From: Plantago elongata
Taxonomy: Eukaryota > Streptophyta > Magnoliopsida > Lamiales > Plantaginaceae
Assembly: GCA_036897095.1 (NCBI GenBank)
Contig: JAYMSP010003282.1
Location: 1-20,356 of the forward strand
Direction: 5' to 3'
Length of the DNA stretch: 20,356 nucleotides
Below, piece after piece: positions 9,844 through 18,954 of the stretch (positions within the stretch are counted from its first letter, which is position 1; each line of letters begins with the position of its first letter). The notes beneath the pieces were generated by a model, which saw nothing but the letters and a program-made list of their open reading frames with translations, was not told the origin of the DNA and ran no database searches. Position numbers and translations under genes: made by a program.

Positions 9844-9937
9844 ATCTTCTTAATTAACAAACAACTAAGAATTGTCTGAATGTAAATACACCTCTCAAGG
9901 CATTATTTACTTCACTTTTTCTTCATAATTTTCAACA

Positions 9938-9942
9938 ATTCA
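9938..9942. repeat. Target-site duplication (attca), right copy
   Basis: Identical to 4339-4343. Removing 4344-9942 restores continuous gypsy LTR sequence. Confidence 0.9.
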
Positions 9943-10328
9943 TCCAAGTTATGGTGGTAATTCGTCTTCATAACCTTAGTGCGATTCGCATGTCTCTAGT
10001 TCGATTTATGCTAGTTCTTCCGAATTAGGAGGGACCGATTTAGTCATAATAGTTCCCTCTATACTTATTTACCATTTAAAATTCTTAAAAATACATTTAG
10101 ATGTAGATGATTAAATTACCAAAGAATCATATTATAGTATTCTTTAACCGTAGAATACATGTACAACTACATGCATACCAAGCCTGTTAGAATACGGCCG
10201 ATCTTACAATGGTGGATTGAATTAACATCCCTAAACGAAACAAAACTGAAAAGGATGAAACTCTCATGACCGGCAACTGGCCTCTTCCTTGCGTTGTGTG
10301 TACGATACCGAAGTAAATGTAGTGATTC
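9943..10328 (-). other. Rest of the gypsy LTR, then unassigned sequence
   Basis: The first part continues the gypsy LTR U3 on the minus strand; the 133-codon frame of the left part extends to a Met at 9969-9971 and to a stop 27 bases further on. A likely LTR start, TGTATTTTTAAG, lies at about 10095, but there is no second copy to confirm it. From there to 10328 I see no gene. A 76-codon minus frame (10187-10417) has no family resemblance and is left out. Confidence 0.4.
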
Positions 10329-10816
10329 TCAATGAGGCGTAACTGCACCAGAAGTGGGTGCACCCGGTGCGTTATTCTCAGCTTCAAGAGCTTTGCAATC
10401 ATGCATATAATGCTCATGATGCTTACACTGAAAGCAAACCCCCTTAAGTCTTTTAGCCTCCTTCTTCATGATTCGCTTTTGAGGTTGATGGGAATAGGCT
10501 TGACAACAATAATGTTCCTTTTGTTCTTCCTCTGATGCGTCTCACCTTTCAAATCAGATCCAGCAGAAGGTACAACTGCAAGCATAGTTTTGTCCTCAGA
10601 GTTGGCATCCTCAAAAGTCTTGAGCTTAACTAGAAGCTTAGTCAAATTTAGTTTCGTCTCGTTCATATTCAAGTTCACAATAAAGCTCGAATATGAATCG
10701 GGGAGGCACTGAAGAAAAGTATGTACAAGAAAGTCATCCTCAAACAGGATGCCAAGAGAACCTAACACCTGAATCGAACTTATCATCTCCCGAAGATAAG
10801 GGGTAGCCTTAGCCCC
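10329..10816 (-). pseudogene. Copia gag fragment: UBN2-type domain plus CCHC zinc knuckle
   Basis: From about 10816 the minus strand encodes ATPYLREMISSIQVLGSLG, then DDFLVHTFLQCLPDSYSSFI, MNETKLNLTKLLVKLKTFED and NSEDKTMLAV. This is the UBN2/Gag domain of plant copia elements (LPDSYxSFxxN and LxxLL-x4-ED blocks). After a one-base shift, a 46-codon frame (10329-10469) reads KGVCFQCKHHEHYMHDC, a CCHC zinc knuckle with full C-x2-C-x4-H-x4-C spacing. In live elements Gag forms the particle and the knuckle binds RNA. No LTR, protease or Pol follows, so this is a 5' fragment. Its upstream side is fused in frame to the zinc-finger pseudogene, and the family differs from the copia element at 4344-9937. 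Confidence 0.85.
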
Positions 10817-11284
10817 GTCAGATATTGAAGGTTTGGTTATTGACCTTATTGTAATCGGAGGACAAATAGATGTGGTTGCCGTAGAAATAGGCATGACCGA
10901 TTCTGATTTTGTAATATTAGCCATATCATATGAACTTTTCGACGTTAAGTTAATATGGTGTGTCAATTGCATACTCGTGGATTGCATATTATTTTGTGCA
11001 TCATATGTCATTCTAGTAGATGGCCTAGCCAGAAAACTGCAAAACTGCACATTATGCTTACTCTGGGTTGAGAGAAGCTGTTCGACCATTTTTGGGTCCC
11101 TGAGAATTTTTATGAGCCAATCCCGGTCTGAAGGAGTTCTTGGATCAAGGAGTGACATTGCAGTGGATATTGCACCTTGCATTATGGTAGAAACTGCACC
11201 TTGTGCAACACTTAAAATTTCAGGAGTAGCACTTTTGAAGAATGAAAGAGGGTCGTCACTGGACTGTGGACCCTCGACGTTGTT

Positions 11285-11350
11285 GTTTGGTGAAGTTGAG
11301 GCACCCTGGACATTGTTGTTTGGTGAAGTAGAGGCACCCTGGACATTGTT
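11285..11350 (-). repeat. Two 33-bp tandem units in exon C
   Basis: The minus strand encodes NNVQGASTSPN twice in a row, followed by a partial third unit (NNVEG). The unit is 11 codons, so it does not disturb the frame. Confidence 0.85.
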
Positions 11351-12068
11351 GCTTGCTAACACAGAGCCATCCTCCTGTTCCTGCACGACATTTTTGTCTT
11401 CAATTGGTATAATGGGAACTGGACGGGCGTTCTAATATTCGTCACTTGAGTTGTCAAGTGATGGAGCTGGGCTGTTCAATGATAAGAGCAATAAAGCATC
11501 ATAAATTGAAAACAGAAACATATAAATGAGGTAGGTGCACAACATTATTATACTGGTTATTATGGTGAAACTATTCGTACTTGGGAGGAATAGTTGTCCA
11601 TCGTGGATAATGTGCCTCTAGAACCCTGAGCTCTCTCTGCTTCTGTTCGACTATCTCTAAGCTCTCTTCTCCAGCAACCACCTTCCATTTGCTCATTATT
11701 CCATCAAGCTGAAACACAAATGAGATAGAGAAAGTGCAAAAAAATGATATTTTCAATCATAAGTAAACAATAATTTTCTCAAACGGCCTTGAAAATCTAG
11801 CCCTTCTGGTAGATACATTACACTATCTTGGAGTTGCATTTTGGCACGAGCTACATCATATGACAACAAAAATAATGATGACGAATCAACTAACTCTGGG
11901 AGGGCAATTCCATTTGATCAGGGGAATTTGCTCGACTCCACACAAATTTGAAGGGCGTTTCACTTCAAATCTATGGGGCCAGCCATCAGGAGATCCTACA
12001 CTTGATAGCTTCGGACATGATGCCTTCGCCTGGAGGTGTTCTTGAGAAGGTCTCTGTAACAAGCTCTC

Positions 12069-13096
12069 CTATTAAAAGAAACATACATGAGTTCGGTACA
12101 TTAGTATAAACAAACACTCTAATAAGTCAAATGATAACACTCATAACTCTCTTTCTTTTCCCCCTCAGAAATTAAAAATGAAGTGCATCTCATAACCTTG
12201 TGAAAGTATGCACATCTACTTGTACCCTAGACACACTCAGCCCTCAGGCATTACACCATTCATCAAACTGCTAGTTCTTTGCAAACAGTGAGATGCATAC
12301 ATGAGAATTCCACCCATTAGATGACCAAAAAAGATTCAAAGCTTGCCCGTTCAATTCACAACTTCATCATGCCTTCTAATCAAGAACAAGTTGATGCATA
12401 AACTACTACCCATATCAATTTCAATTTCAATATTTCTATAATCAAATGACTTGCAATGTCTTCCAAAGTTCAAACGCATCTGCCTTTATAGTACATATCT
12501 ACTGCCTGTCATACAAAAGAACATAAAGAATGACACATGCTTCTATGCTATCTTACCAACATGAAATTTTATAAAATTATATTTCTTCGCATTCTGTTAT
12601 CATTACAGCTCAGACAATCTAGGAGTGCACAACTCAACTATTATTCACTCCATCACCTTGACCGTTAACTCAACAAACTTAGCACTTTAACAAACTTAGC
12701 GTTAACTCAACTATTATTCACCCCATCACCTTGACTCTCAACTTCCTAACGAATGCATAGCACTTTAATCTTTAAATATTGGTATATATAAATTACTGAA
12801 TTGTCATCTATTCTCTTTTATAGTTATGACCCATGTTCTTAAACAATTCACATAACATGTTTAGCAGCTAAAAACATCGTCAGTACAGGTTAGATTCCCA
12901 TAACTTATACTAAAGAACAGTGTATTCATATTCACATAATCAGGCAGCAAGCTGGAATTAAGTGCATAATTTCTTTAACACATTAACAAACTGTTTGAGT
13001 AAACAGCTTCTTATTAAATCTCTCTCGATTACGGAGAAAGTATGACATGATAAGCATAGAGTTGCTAAACTTATATTAAAGAATTTTTTTTTTTAC
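12069..13096 (-). other. AT-rich stretch, probably intron 1 of the CCCH pseudogene
   Basis: No coding frame or RNA gene is visible. If the first exon at 13097-13147 is right, this is a 1.03-kb intron with donor GTAAAA and acceptor TTTTAATAG. Inside is a 73-bp-spaced direct repeat: a ~31-bp segment at 12631-12661 recurs at 12704-12734 with one change. A T run lies beside the donor (13084-13094). Confidence 0.45.
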
Positions 13097-13201
13097 CTGA
13101 GAATGATTAGCAAAACCCGGCCTTGTTGGTCTATTCAGACTTTCCATGAAAGCTCTTTAAATATAGTATATCTCTGTTAGACTGAATCGAACTCTTGTTG
13201 A

Positions 13202-14069
13202 ATGTCCAGTAATTACGTCTTTGGTATTGATATACCTGATGAAATATGGGAATTGGGAAAACTCAAACACTTCAAGGTTATTGGATTTTGAGCAGTTGGC
13301 AAGGTTGAATTGCATTCTTATTTGGAAACACTACATACGCTCTGCGTCGTAAGTGGAAAGAAATCTTCTCATGTGGCAAATTTGATAGAAAGAATTCCAA
13401 ACATAAAAGAGTTAGGACTGGATTTGGACTTTGCAAGGCATGACATTGATATGTCCAGACTTCACAACCTTGAAAATTTGAAGATACTCCAGTCCTATTA
13501 TTCGATCAGGTTTCCATCCCCGATAGCAAAGTTGACTCTTGTGTCGGGCATTCTTAATGAGAAGTTGATGGAGGTAATTGGTGAAATGCCGTGTCTTAAA
13601 GTGCTTTAAATACAAAATTGCAGTTGGAATTCTCTTGACGATGACTTAAATGAGTGGAAAACTTTTGAAGGTGGGTTTCCGTCACTGCATTTCCTGCATT
13701 TGGGGATACACGATCTTGAGCAGTGGAATGTTGAGGACGAGGCCCATTTTCCTGTAGTTAAGCATCTATTCATTCGAGGTTGTAAACAATTGGAGGAGAT
13801 CCCGCCATGCATTGGAGATATTCTGAGTCTCTGACGCTGGAAATCATCCAAATAGATGATTCTTCTACGTTAGTTGTTGAATCAGCAAGAAGAATCTTGA
13901 GAGAGCAACGTTATATGAGCAATTATGCCCTTCAAATTCGAATTGGATACTCCGAAGGTAACAAATTGGTTTTAAGTAACATTTTACATATACTGCTATC
14001 ATTGCCTATGTATCAATAAATAATTATCTCCATTTACCTACCACAGATGGGAAGTGGGAGTATTTATAA
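13202..14069 (+). pseudogene. NLR resistance gene, 3' LRR fragment (R1A-like)
   Basis: The plus frame starts SSNYVFGIDIPDEIWELGKLKHF and goes on through leucine-rich repeats: LIERIPNIKELGLDLDF, LHNLENLKIL, GGFPSLHFLHLGIHDLEQW, FPVVKHLFIRGCKQLEEIP. It ends with VVESARRILREQR and a short last exon. These are marks of the C-terminal LRR of late-blight-resistance R1A-type CNLs, cytoplasmic immune receptors. Lesions: in-frame TGA at 13289-13291, TAA at 13607-13609, and a frameshift near 13830. A clean intron (donor GAAG/GTAAC at 13957/13958, acceptor CACAG at 14046) joins IGYSE to DGKWEYL and a stop at 14067-14069. The coiled-coil, NB-ARC and upstream LRRs are not in the window: left of 13202 is the CCCH pseudogene. 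It is a relic. Confidence 0.85.
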
Positions 14070-14634
14070 TACATTGGTATCTGCATTTTCCTCATGCTGC
14101 GATCGAAGAAGGTTGGAGAGGCTATCCTCATTGCTTTGATTGTTTACTGAAGTTTGTATGTTTCATACACATTTTGAATTCATATACATTTTCATTTTCC
14201 ATTCAAATAAACTGTACTAGTATGTCTATTGTGCTATGTTTTTCAACAATAGCAAAGAACGGTCTGTTTTCACAACTCAAGCATATTGTGAGTTAAAATT
14301 CCTGCCTATTCATACATGTAGCCAGGCACAATTATTTTGGTTCAAATTTAGTAGAACTCAGCTATTATTGACCTATCCAGCAACGTGACTCAAGCACGAG
14401 TCAAGCTCACCCTGATCGAGCTGCTCGCTCAAGCCGAACTTTTTCACCGAGCACCTCATGATCAGTCTGATTCATTAACATCATAATTTTTGGACCACTA
14501 GGATAGCGTGTGCGTATTCGTGTTGAGTTTTGATATATTTTGGGAATTTTGCAATGTTTTAATATTTAGTTGAGGGATTTGGTGCTAAGGTTTTCATAGA
14601 TGGGGAATTCTATCCACTTCGGTTTACCCCATTC
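14070..14634. other. Intergenic, no gene seen
   Basis: Presumed 3' flank of the NLR relic. Plus- and minus-strand frames are short and have no family resemblance. A GC-richer patch at about 14390-14465 with repeated GAGCTGCTCG-like words could be a remnant of an older repeat. No homology to the PPR gene was found on the minus strand here. Confidence 0.4.
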
Positions 14635-14925
14635 AATTGAACGCAAAATAACAATGAGCTCACGTATATACTAATAACACAAAAGGATGATACCAACCTA
14701 AAAGAGTAATCTTGTCTGCAATAAAGCTAGCATTTGGCCCATGCTGACAGGTCCGTTTCTCGAAGAGGAGACGAAGAAGTGTGACGGGCTGGTAACCACA
14801 CCTGCAAGAGAAAGGGAGAAGAAAATAAGAGCTTTCGTTGCAGACGCTTCTTTGTTCACAGCCAGAAAGAGAAGGAATAAGAAAAAGGACTGTTTCGTAT
14901 TGCTAGAAACGTCGAGATAACTAAC
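14635..14925 (-). repeat. Orphan copy of the PPR gene's 5' exon segment
   Basis: These 291 bp match 18650-18942 in the same orientation at about 80-85 percent by eye, with small indels. On the minus strand both copies include a CT-rich leader, CTGGCTGTGAACAAAGAA, a segment with AAACGGAC, then GCTTTATTGCAGACAAGATT and a shared splice-donor-like ACTCTTTTAG/GT. This copy lies downstream of the PPR gene and no PPR coding sequence follows it. Confidence 0.85.
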
Positions 14926-16020
14926 ACTTTCATGTATTCCAAGTTTCCAACCCAACAATTTACTAAAACTAAGAGAAAAAAAACACAACATCTTACTAAC
15001 AATTCATAACTGTTTCAGCTAAGCTAAATTTAGGCTCCAAGCAAGCATCATCATTACCTTTAAAGAATGTTGAAGGACTGGCAACCAGATGGATTGACTT
15101 TAAAGTTTCAATCTTTTTCAATCAGAAGATAATATTCAACAACACCAAAACCACCCTTCTCCTGCTATAATCGAAAACATGTTGGTATTCAAATCCAAAA
15201 CACACAGAGATCCATAAGCAGAAATCACAATCTGGAAACTGAGAAACAATGTGGCTAAGACAGCAGATATCACAAATTAACTGCCAAGAATAGTGAAATA
15301 CATCATAGTATGGCCTTTTTACTCAATTATCTGAAGAGATCCATATGCATAGCAAAACTTATTTACAAAATAATTTTGAATTCAGGGTACCAGAAAGTCT
15401 TAGATGTAATGTTTATAATTTAATCCTAGAACTAGAGCTTTACAATCAATGCAGAGAAAAGAGCACAAGACAGATTATAATACGCAGGTCGGATTATGTA
15501 GCAGATTACTGATCAGGGGTGTGGGTTTGAAAATTCATAAGCCAACTGAATCATTGCCATTACTGAAAGTACCACATTGTGCTAATGATTTACCATAGCT
15601 TCTAGTCTGCTTCTCGATATTGCCTGACATTGCCATGAGTAGGTGGGTTTGCCCATCTGCTGGCATTTCTCATAGTGGCTTGGGCACAGCCAAACAGTCA
15701 CCGATGTAAAAATGATCCCCTGGAAATGGATCAAACCACACTAGCAGTAGTTAATTGCAAAACCTTAAAGTCAGACTAAAAACAGAAAACGAATTGTCAA
15801 GCACTGCAACAAAAATTGCCCCTTTCTGAATGTGCTTAAAAGAAGACAATAAATTACTAAAATACCTCTTGCAGTAAAAGTAAGAACAGCCTCGAAAAAC
15901 ACTAAGAATTTGCATCAAACAGTTCAACAATCAAAGTAATTCAGTGTTCCTTAAGAAAGAAACAAGAACAAGCTCCTCCGAGTCTCAAGAGGAAAATGAA
16001 TGGGCAAGCATACTTGTGGC
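14926..16020 (-). other. PPR gene 3' flank, no other gene seen
   Basis: AT-rich sequence with no convincing frame. The part nearest 16020 is probably the 3' untranslated region of the PPR transcript. No clear polyadenylation signal stands out above the AT-rich background. Confidence 0.4.
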
Positions 16021-18201
16021 TTAACCCTGATGAGATAATTGAATCCTACTGTTCTCTCTTCGCAACAAATTGGATAGCAAAATGTGCCAAGTTACAGCAG
16101 TAGGTGTCAAACCATTGGCAATTGCCCTATCTAAAAGCGCATACGCTTCCTCAGACATGCCTACTTTACAGTAAGAACCAATAATGATGGTGTAAGAGAT
16201 GACATCTGGAGTGACGCCTTTACTTTCCAAGTTGCTAAAGAGGTTATAAGCCTCCTGGAGCCTTTTATTTTTGCATAAACCACTCAAAATAATGTTGTAG
16301 GTATATATATCAGGTTTTAATCCATGGTTCACCATCTCTTGCAGAACCCCAAGTACATTTTGCATCATATCAATTTCACATAAGCTAGTGATCAATATAT
16401 TGCATGGCAAATTGTTTCGGCAGAGTCCCTTTCTCATCATTTCTCCAAAAAGACCCATAGCTTTTTCAACAACTCCATCTTGACACAGAGTTTTAATAAG
16501 GCAGGTGTAAGTACTTTGGTCCAGAGCATATCCTCTGGATAACATATCATGCACGAGGTCAAATGCTTTTTCAGCTGCTCTTCTCCTCAGAAATGCATGA
16601 ATAAGTGTGTTGAAAGTCAATGTGTTAGCAATGATTCCCTCCAGGGACATATATCGATACAAGCTAAGAGCCTCTTCCATCTTATCGACTTTAGCTAGGC
16701 CATATATCAAGGAATTGAAGGTAAAAATGTCTGCTTTGCATCCTTGGTTCTCCAGGTTTCTAAACATATTTAATGCCTCATCAACTTGACCATTTTTGCA
16801 TAGAGCAGATATTATACAGTTATATCCTACAATATTTAGGCAAAGACCTTTCTGTGACATCTGATGAACAAGGATTCGAGCTTCCTCTAGTCGACCCTGC
16901 TTACAGTAACCATTAAGCACAATAGTGTAGGTCCATACATCTAGCTTGCAGCCCTTTAATGACATATCCTCTATTATACCATGAGCTGATGAAAACAGTC
17001 CTTTTTCACAAAACCCACGGATAAAAATGTTGTAAGTGTAAACATCTGGTTGAAAGCCTCTAGTTGACATGTTTTCATCTAGTATAGCTTTTGCCTCTTC
17101 AAGTCTGCCAATTTTTACGTAACCGTTGATGAGAGTATTAAGGAGGATAACACTGGGATTGGGAACTTTACCCAGAAGCACCCTTGCCCCATCTACTTGA
17201 CCGGCTTTACATAACCCTTGCATTAGAACTCCATAAGTTATAGAGTCAGGTGAAAAGCCTCGAACGAGCATCCGATCGACAAGTTTGGCAGCCTCGTGGG
17301 TACGATCAGTTAGGCACAGTCCAATTATGATGTCATTAAATGTATATACATCAGGAGTGCAGCCCATAAGAAACATCTCCTCCAACAAAGTCAGAGCATC
17401 ATTGACCCTATTAGCACTGGATAGTGCATGAATGAGTGTCTTATAAATTACTGAATTCGGTACACACTCATGCTTTGTCATGTCTCTTAGGAGGGAGTAT
17501 GCCGTATCAATCTCGCCCACTATACAAAGTGCTTTTATCACTCTGCCAAAAGTAAAAACAGTGGGTGGCACCCCCTTATTCAACATCTCATAGATAACAT
17601 TTGGAGCGACTTCGGGGCAATTTCCAGTCAAGAGAATATCCAACACTACATTGTAAGATTTGAACGTTGGTTCACACAAAAAGGTATTCTTCATATCCAA
17701 AAGCAACCTAGTTGCTTGACCGGGCAAACCCGCTTTCCCATAATACTTCATGATCATTATAAAGATGGACTCCCTGAAAACTATCCCTTCTTCTTTCATC
17801 TGCAGTAATAAACTCTCTCCAATCTTAAACTCCTTTGCTGCTGCAGCTTTATCAATCATAGTATAATACACATCAAAAGTATGACGATAAGCCTTTTGTC
17901 CCCCAGCCCATTGGAATAGATCCATTGATGTGGACACATCCAGTGGGAGCAGCAGCAGTTTATTTAGCTGAAACGGAGAAATTTTATTTAGTGATTTCCG
18001 TAGCTCTTCAAGATCAAAAGGTTTAAGCAATTTTTCCCATTCTGTCTCAGAATCACCCCCATGATTATTATCAGCATTATCTTCAACCGAATTTTGAGTA
18101 ATGCCAAATGTGGAGAGTGAAACAGTAAGACACTTGGGCAAAGATTGTTGCTTCTGAGAAGCACACACTCTGTGATATGAAATCTTGAGCATTACTCTCA
18201 T
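16021..18201 (-). CDS. MTL1: P-class PPR protein, MTL1-like, probably mitochondrial
   Basis: An uninterrupted 726-residue frame starts at ATG 18201-18199 (MRVMLKISYHRV); the frame is open 11 codons further up but has no ATG there. The first ~40 residues are basic and Ser-rich with almost no acid, fitting a mitochondrial presequence. The block EWEKLLKPFDLEELRKSL, then ISPFQLNKLLLLPLDVSTSMDL, precedes about 17-18 tandem 35-residue PPR motifs covering about residues 100 to 710, with typical PDVYTYNIII-GLCK patterns. No E or DYW domain is present, so it is P-class: a sequence-specific RNA binder acting in organelle RNA splicing, stability or translation. The N-terminal block and repeat order resemble Arabidopsis At5g64320 (MTL1, reported to act on mitochondrial nad7 mRNA); orthology is inferred from memory of that protein. 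No lesion is seen. It is the only intact gene in the window. Confidence 0.95.
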   Translation of the reverse strand: MRVMLKISYHRVCASQKQQSLPKCLTVSLSTFGITQNSVEDNADNNHGGDSETEWEKLLKPFDLEELRKSLNKISPFQLNKLLLLPLDVSTSMDLFQWAGGQKAYRHTFDVYYTMIDKAAAAKEFKIGESLLLQMKEEGIVFRESIFIMIMKYYGKAGLPGQATRLLLDMKNTFLCEPTFKSYNVVLDILLTGNCPEVAPNVIYEMLNKGVPPTVFTFGRVIKALCIVGEIDTAYSLLRDMTKHECVPNSVIYKTLIHALSSANRVNDALTLLEEMFLMGCTPDVYTFNDIIIGLCLTDRTHEAAKLVDRMLVRGFSPDSITYGVLMQGLCKAGQVDGARVLLGKVPNPSVILLNTLINGYVKIGRLEEAKAILDENMSTRGFQPDVYTYNIFIRGFCEKGLFSSAHGIIEDMSLKGCKLDVWTYTIVLNGYCKQGRLEEARILVHQMSQKGLCLNIVGYNCIISALCKNGQVDEALNMFRNLENQGCKADIFTFNSLIYGLAKVDKMEEALSLYRYMSLEGIIANTLTFNTLIHAFLRRRAAEKAFDLVHDMLSRGYALDQSTYTCLIKTLCQDGVVEKAMGLFGEMMRKGLCRNNLPCNILITSLCEIDMMQNVLGVLQEMVNHGLKPDIYTYNIILSGLCKNKRLQEAYNLFSNLESKGVTPDVISYTIIIGSYCKVGMSEEAYALLDRAIANGLTPTAVTWHILLSNLLRRENSRIQLSHQG

Positions 18202-18649
18202 TGAAAAGCCACAACTTAGTAACAATATACCCAAGACTCACAGACCTTACTGAGCAAAGTGTCCATTACACTCTTCCCTCTTTCCATGTAAAATTAATCC
18301 ACCCCATTCAAATTTCAGCAAGAAATCCCACTTTAGAGAAGTAAATGTTATCTTTCGATACAAGGCCACAGCACACTGACATAATCGAATTGGATAATGT
18401 GTTTGATATTCAAAGCTGCACGCCTGTATTAAGCAACAGAAATGAACCAGGGGCAAAAAGAAGGAAGCCAATAGAAGATGCACTAGCCTTTATCAAAGAA
18501 TTGCAAGAAGAACATAGTATATGACTTGAAACGATACCAGCAAAAATGGCATAAGAAGTGGAGTAAATTAGCAAATAAAAAAGAAATTTTCCCTAATCTT
18601 GATACCTAATTAAACTAATATGGACAAGTTTTTACAGACTAAGTCACTG
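18202..18649 (-). other. PPR 5' leader and proposed intron
   Basis: No separate gene is seen. An acceptor TTTGCTCAG at 18250 (exon resuming at 18249) and a donor at 18720/18719 (TTTTAG/GTGGG) could bound a ~470-base intron in the 5' untranslated region. The 78-codon frame at 18247-18483 has no family resemblance and is left out. Confidence 0.4.
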
Positions 18650-18942
18650 AATTGAAAGCAAAATAACAATGAACTCATATAGATACTAATAACAGAAAAA
18701 AGGATGATACTGATACCCACCTAAAAGAGTAATCTTGTCTGCAATAAAGCTAGCATTTTTCCCATGTTGACAAGTCCGTTTCTCGGAGAAGAGTGACGGA
18801 TTGGTAACCTGCAAGAGAAAGGGAGACGAGAGCTTTTGTTGCAGACGATTCTTCTTTGTTCACAGCCAGAAAGAAAAGGAAGGCGAAAAAGTCGAAAACG
18901 GACTCTGTTTTGTATTGCTAGAAACGTTGTCGGGATGACTAC
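18650..18942 (-). repeat. PPR upstream segment: likely 5' UTR exon, duplicated at 14635-14925
   Basis: These 293 bp are the upstream copy of the direct repeat. The minus-strand pyrimidine-rich leader and the conserved donor ACTCTTTTAG/GT ending at 18721 suggest a non-coding first exon at about 18721-18942. Similarity to the other copy stops at 18942, about 10-15 bases from where gypsy gag sequence begins, so an insertion or rearrangement has removed the native promoter flank. Confidence 0.7.
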
Positions 18943-18954
18943 CGCTTTTGTTGG

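Larger units (their letters stand above)
4344..9937 (-). mobile_element. Complete but defective Ty1/copia retrotransposon
   Basis: The 5.6-kb element has LTRs at 4344-5384 and 8870-9937, both starting TGTTGCACCTG and ending ...CAACA on the plus strand, a polypurine tract beside the left LTR, and flanking attca duplications. The order 5'-LTR, GAG-pre-integrase, integrase, reverse transcriptase, RNase H, 3'-LTR on the minus strand is the Ty1/copia order. The interior is only about 3.5 kb, gag and protease are missing or unrecognisable, and every domain is full of stops and frame breaks. The LTRs differ at roughly one base in ten by eye, so the insertion is old. It is non-autonomous. Confidence 0.93.
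8870..9937 (-). repeat. 5' LTR of the copia element
   Basis: This 1068-bp copy starts TGTTGCACCTG and ends TTTTCAACA on the plus strand, followed by the attca duplication. A minus-strand TATAAAA at 9233-9239 is the promoter. It differs from the other LTR by small indels, a long TA tract (about 9806-9843) and an extra segment near 8951-8980. Confidence 0.92.
10817..13147 (-). pseudogene. CCCH zinc-finger gene (C3H6/C3H30-like), truncated and interrupted
   Basis: Minus-strand exons join in phase. Exon A, 12068-11895 (58 codons), has SQEHLQAK and QIPLIKWNCPPR. Exon B, 11708-11581, has KWKVVAGEES and QRELRVLEAHYPR and ends in IPP. Exon C starts at 11471 and restores IPPNPAPSLD across the join, then VPIIPIED, and later LIKILRDPKMVEQLL. 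Splice sites are GT/AG (donors GTTAGT, GTACGA; acceptors AATAG, TTTCAG, AACAG). These blocks match the N-terminal half of plant nuclear CCCH proteins of the Arabidopsis C3H6 type. Exon C contains a TAG stop at 11432-11434, inside ...DEY*NARPV. The CCCH finger itself is absent; the frame instead runs into copia gag at about 10816. A possible first exon is 13147-13097 (MESLNRPTRPG..., donor CAG/GTAAAA), in the same phase but without independent support. Confidence 0.8.

Noticed and set aside
10187..10417. 76-codon minus-strand frame ending TIVRSAVF
   Set aside because: It overlaps the zinc knuckle in another frame, starts without a plausible context and has no recognisable motif.
11860..12045. 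61-codon plus-strand frame in 11860-12045
   Set aside because: The minus strand here is an exon of the CCCH gene with family blocks and proper splice sites; the plus frame is its shadow.
14390..14465. GAGCTGCTCG-rich patch, first thought to be a short mobile element
   Set aside because: No terminal repeats, target duplication or second copy are visible in the window.
14698..14991. A 97-codon minus-strand frame starting MLCFFSLSF, looking like a membrane or signal peptide
   Set aside because: Its first codon is TTG, it coincides with a CT-rich untranslated exon, and the related copy at 18650-18942 does not keep the frame.
18202..18234. Upstream extension of the PPR frame to 18234 (MGILLLSCGFS)
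   Set aside because: The first codon there is TTG, not ATG; the first real ATG is at 18201.
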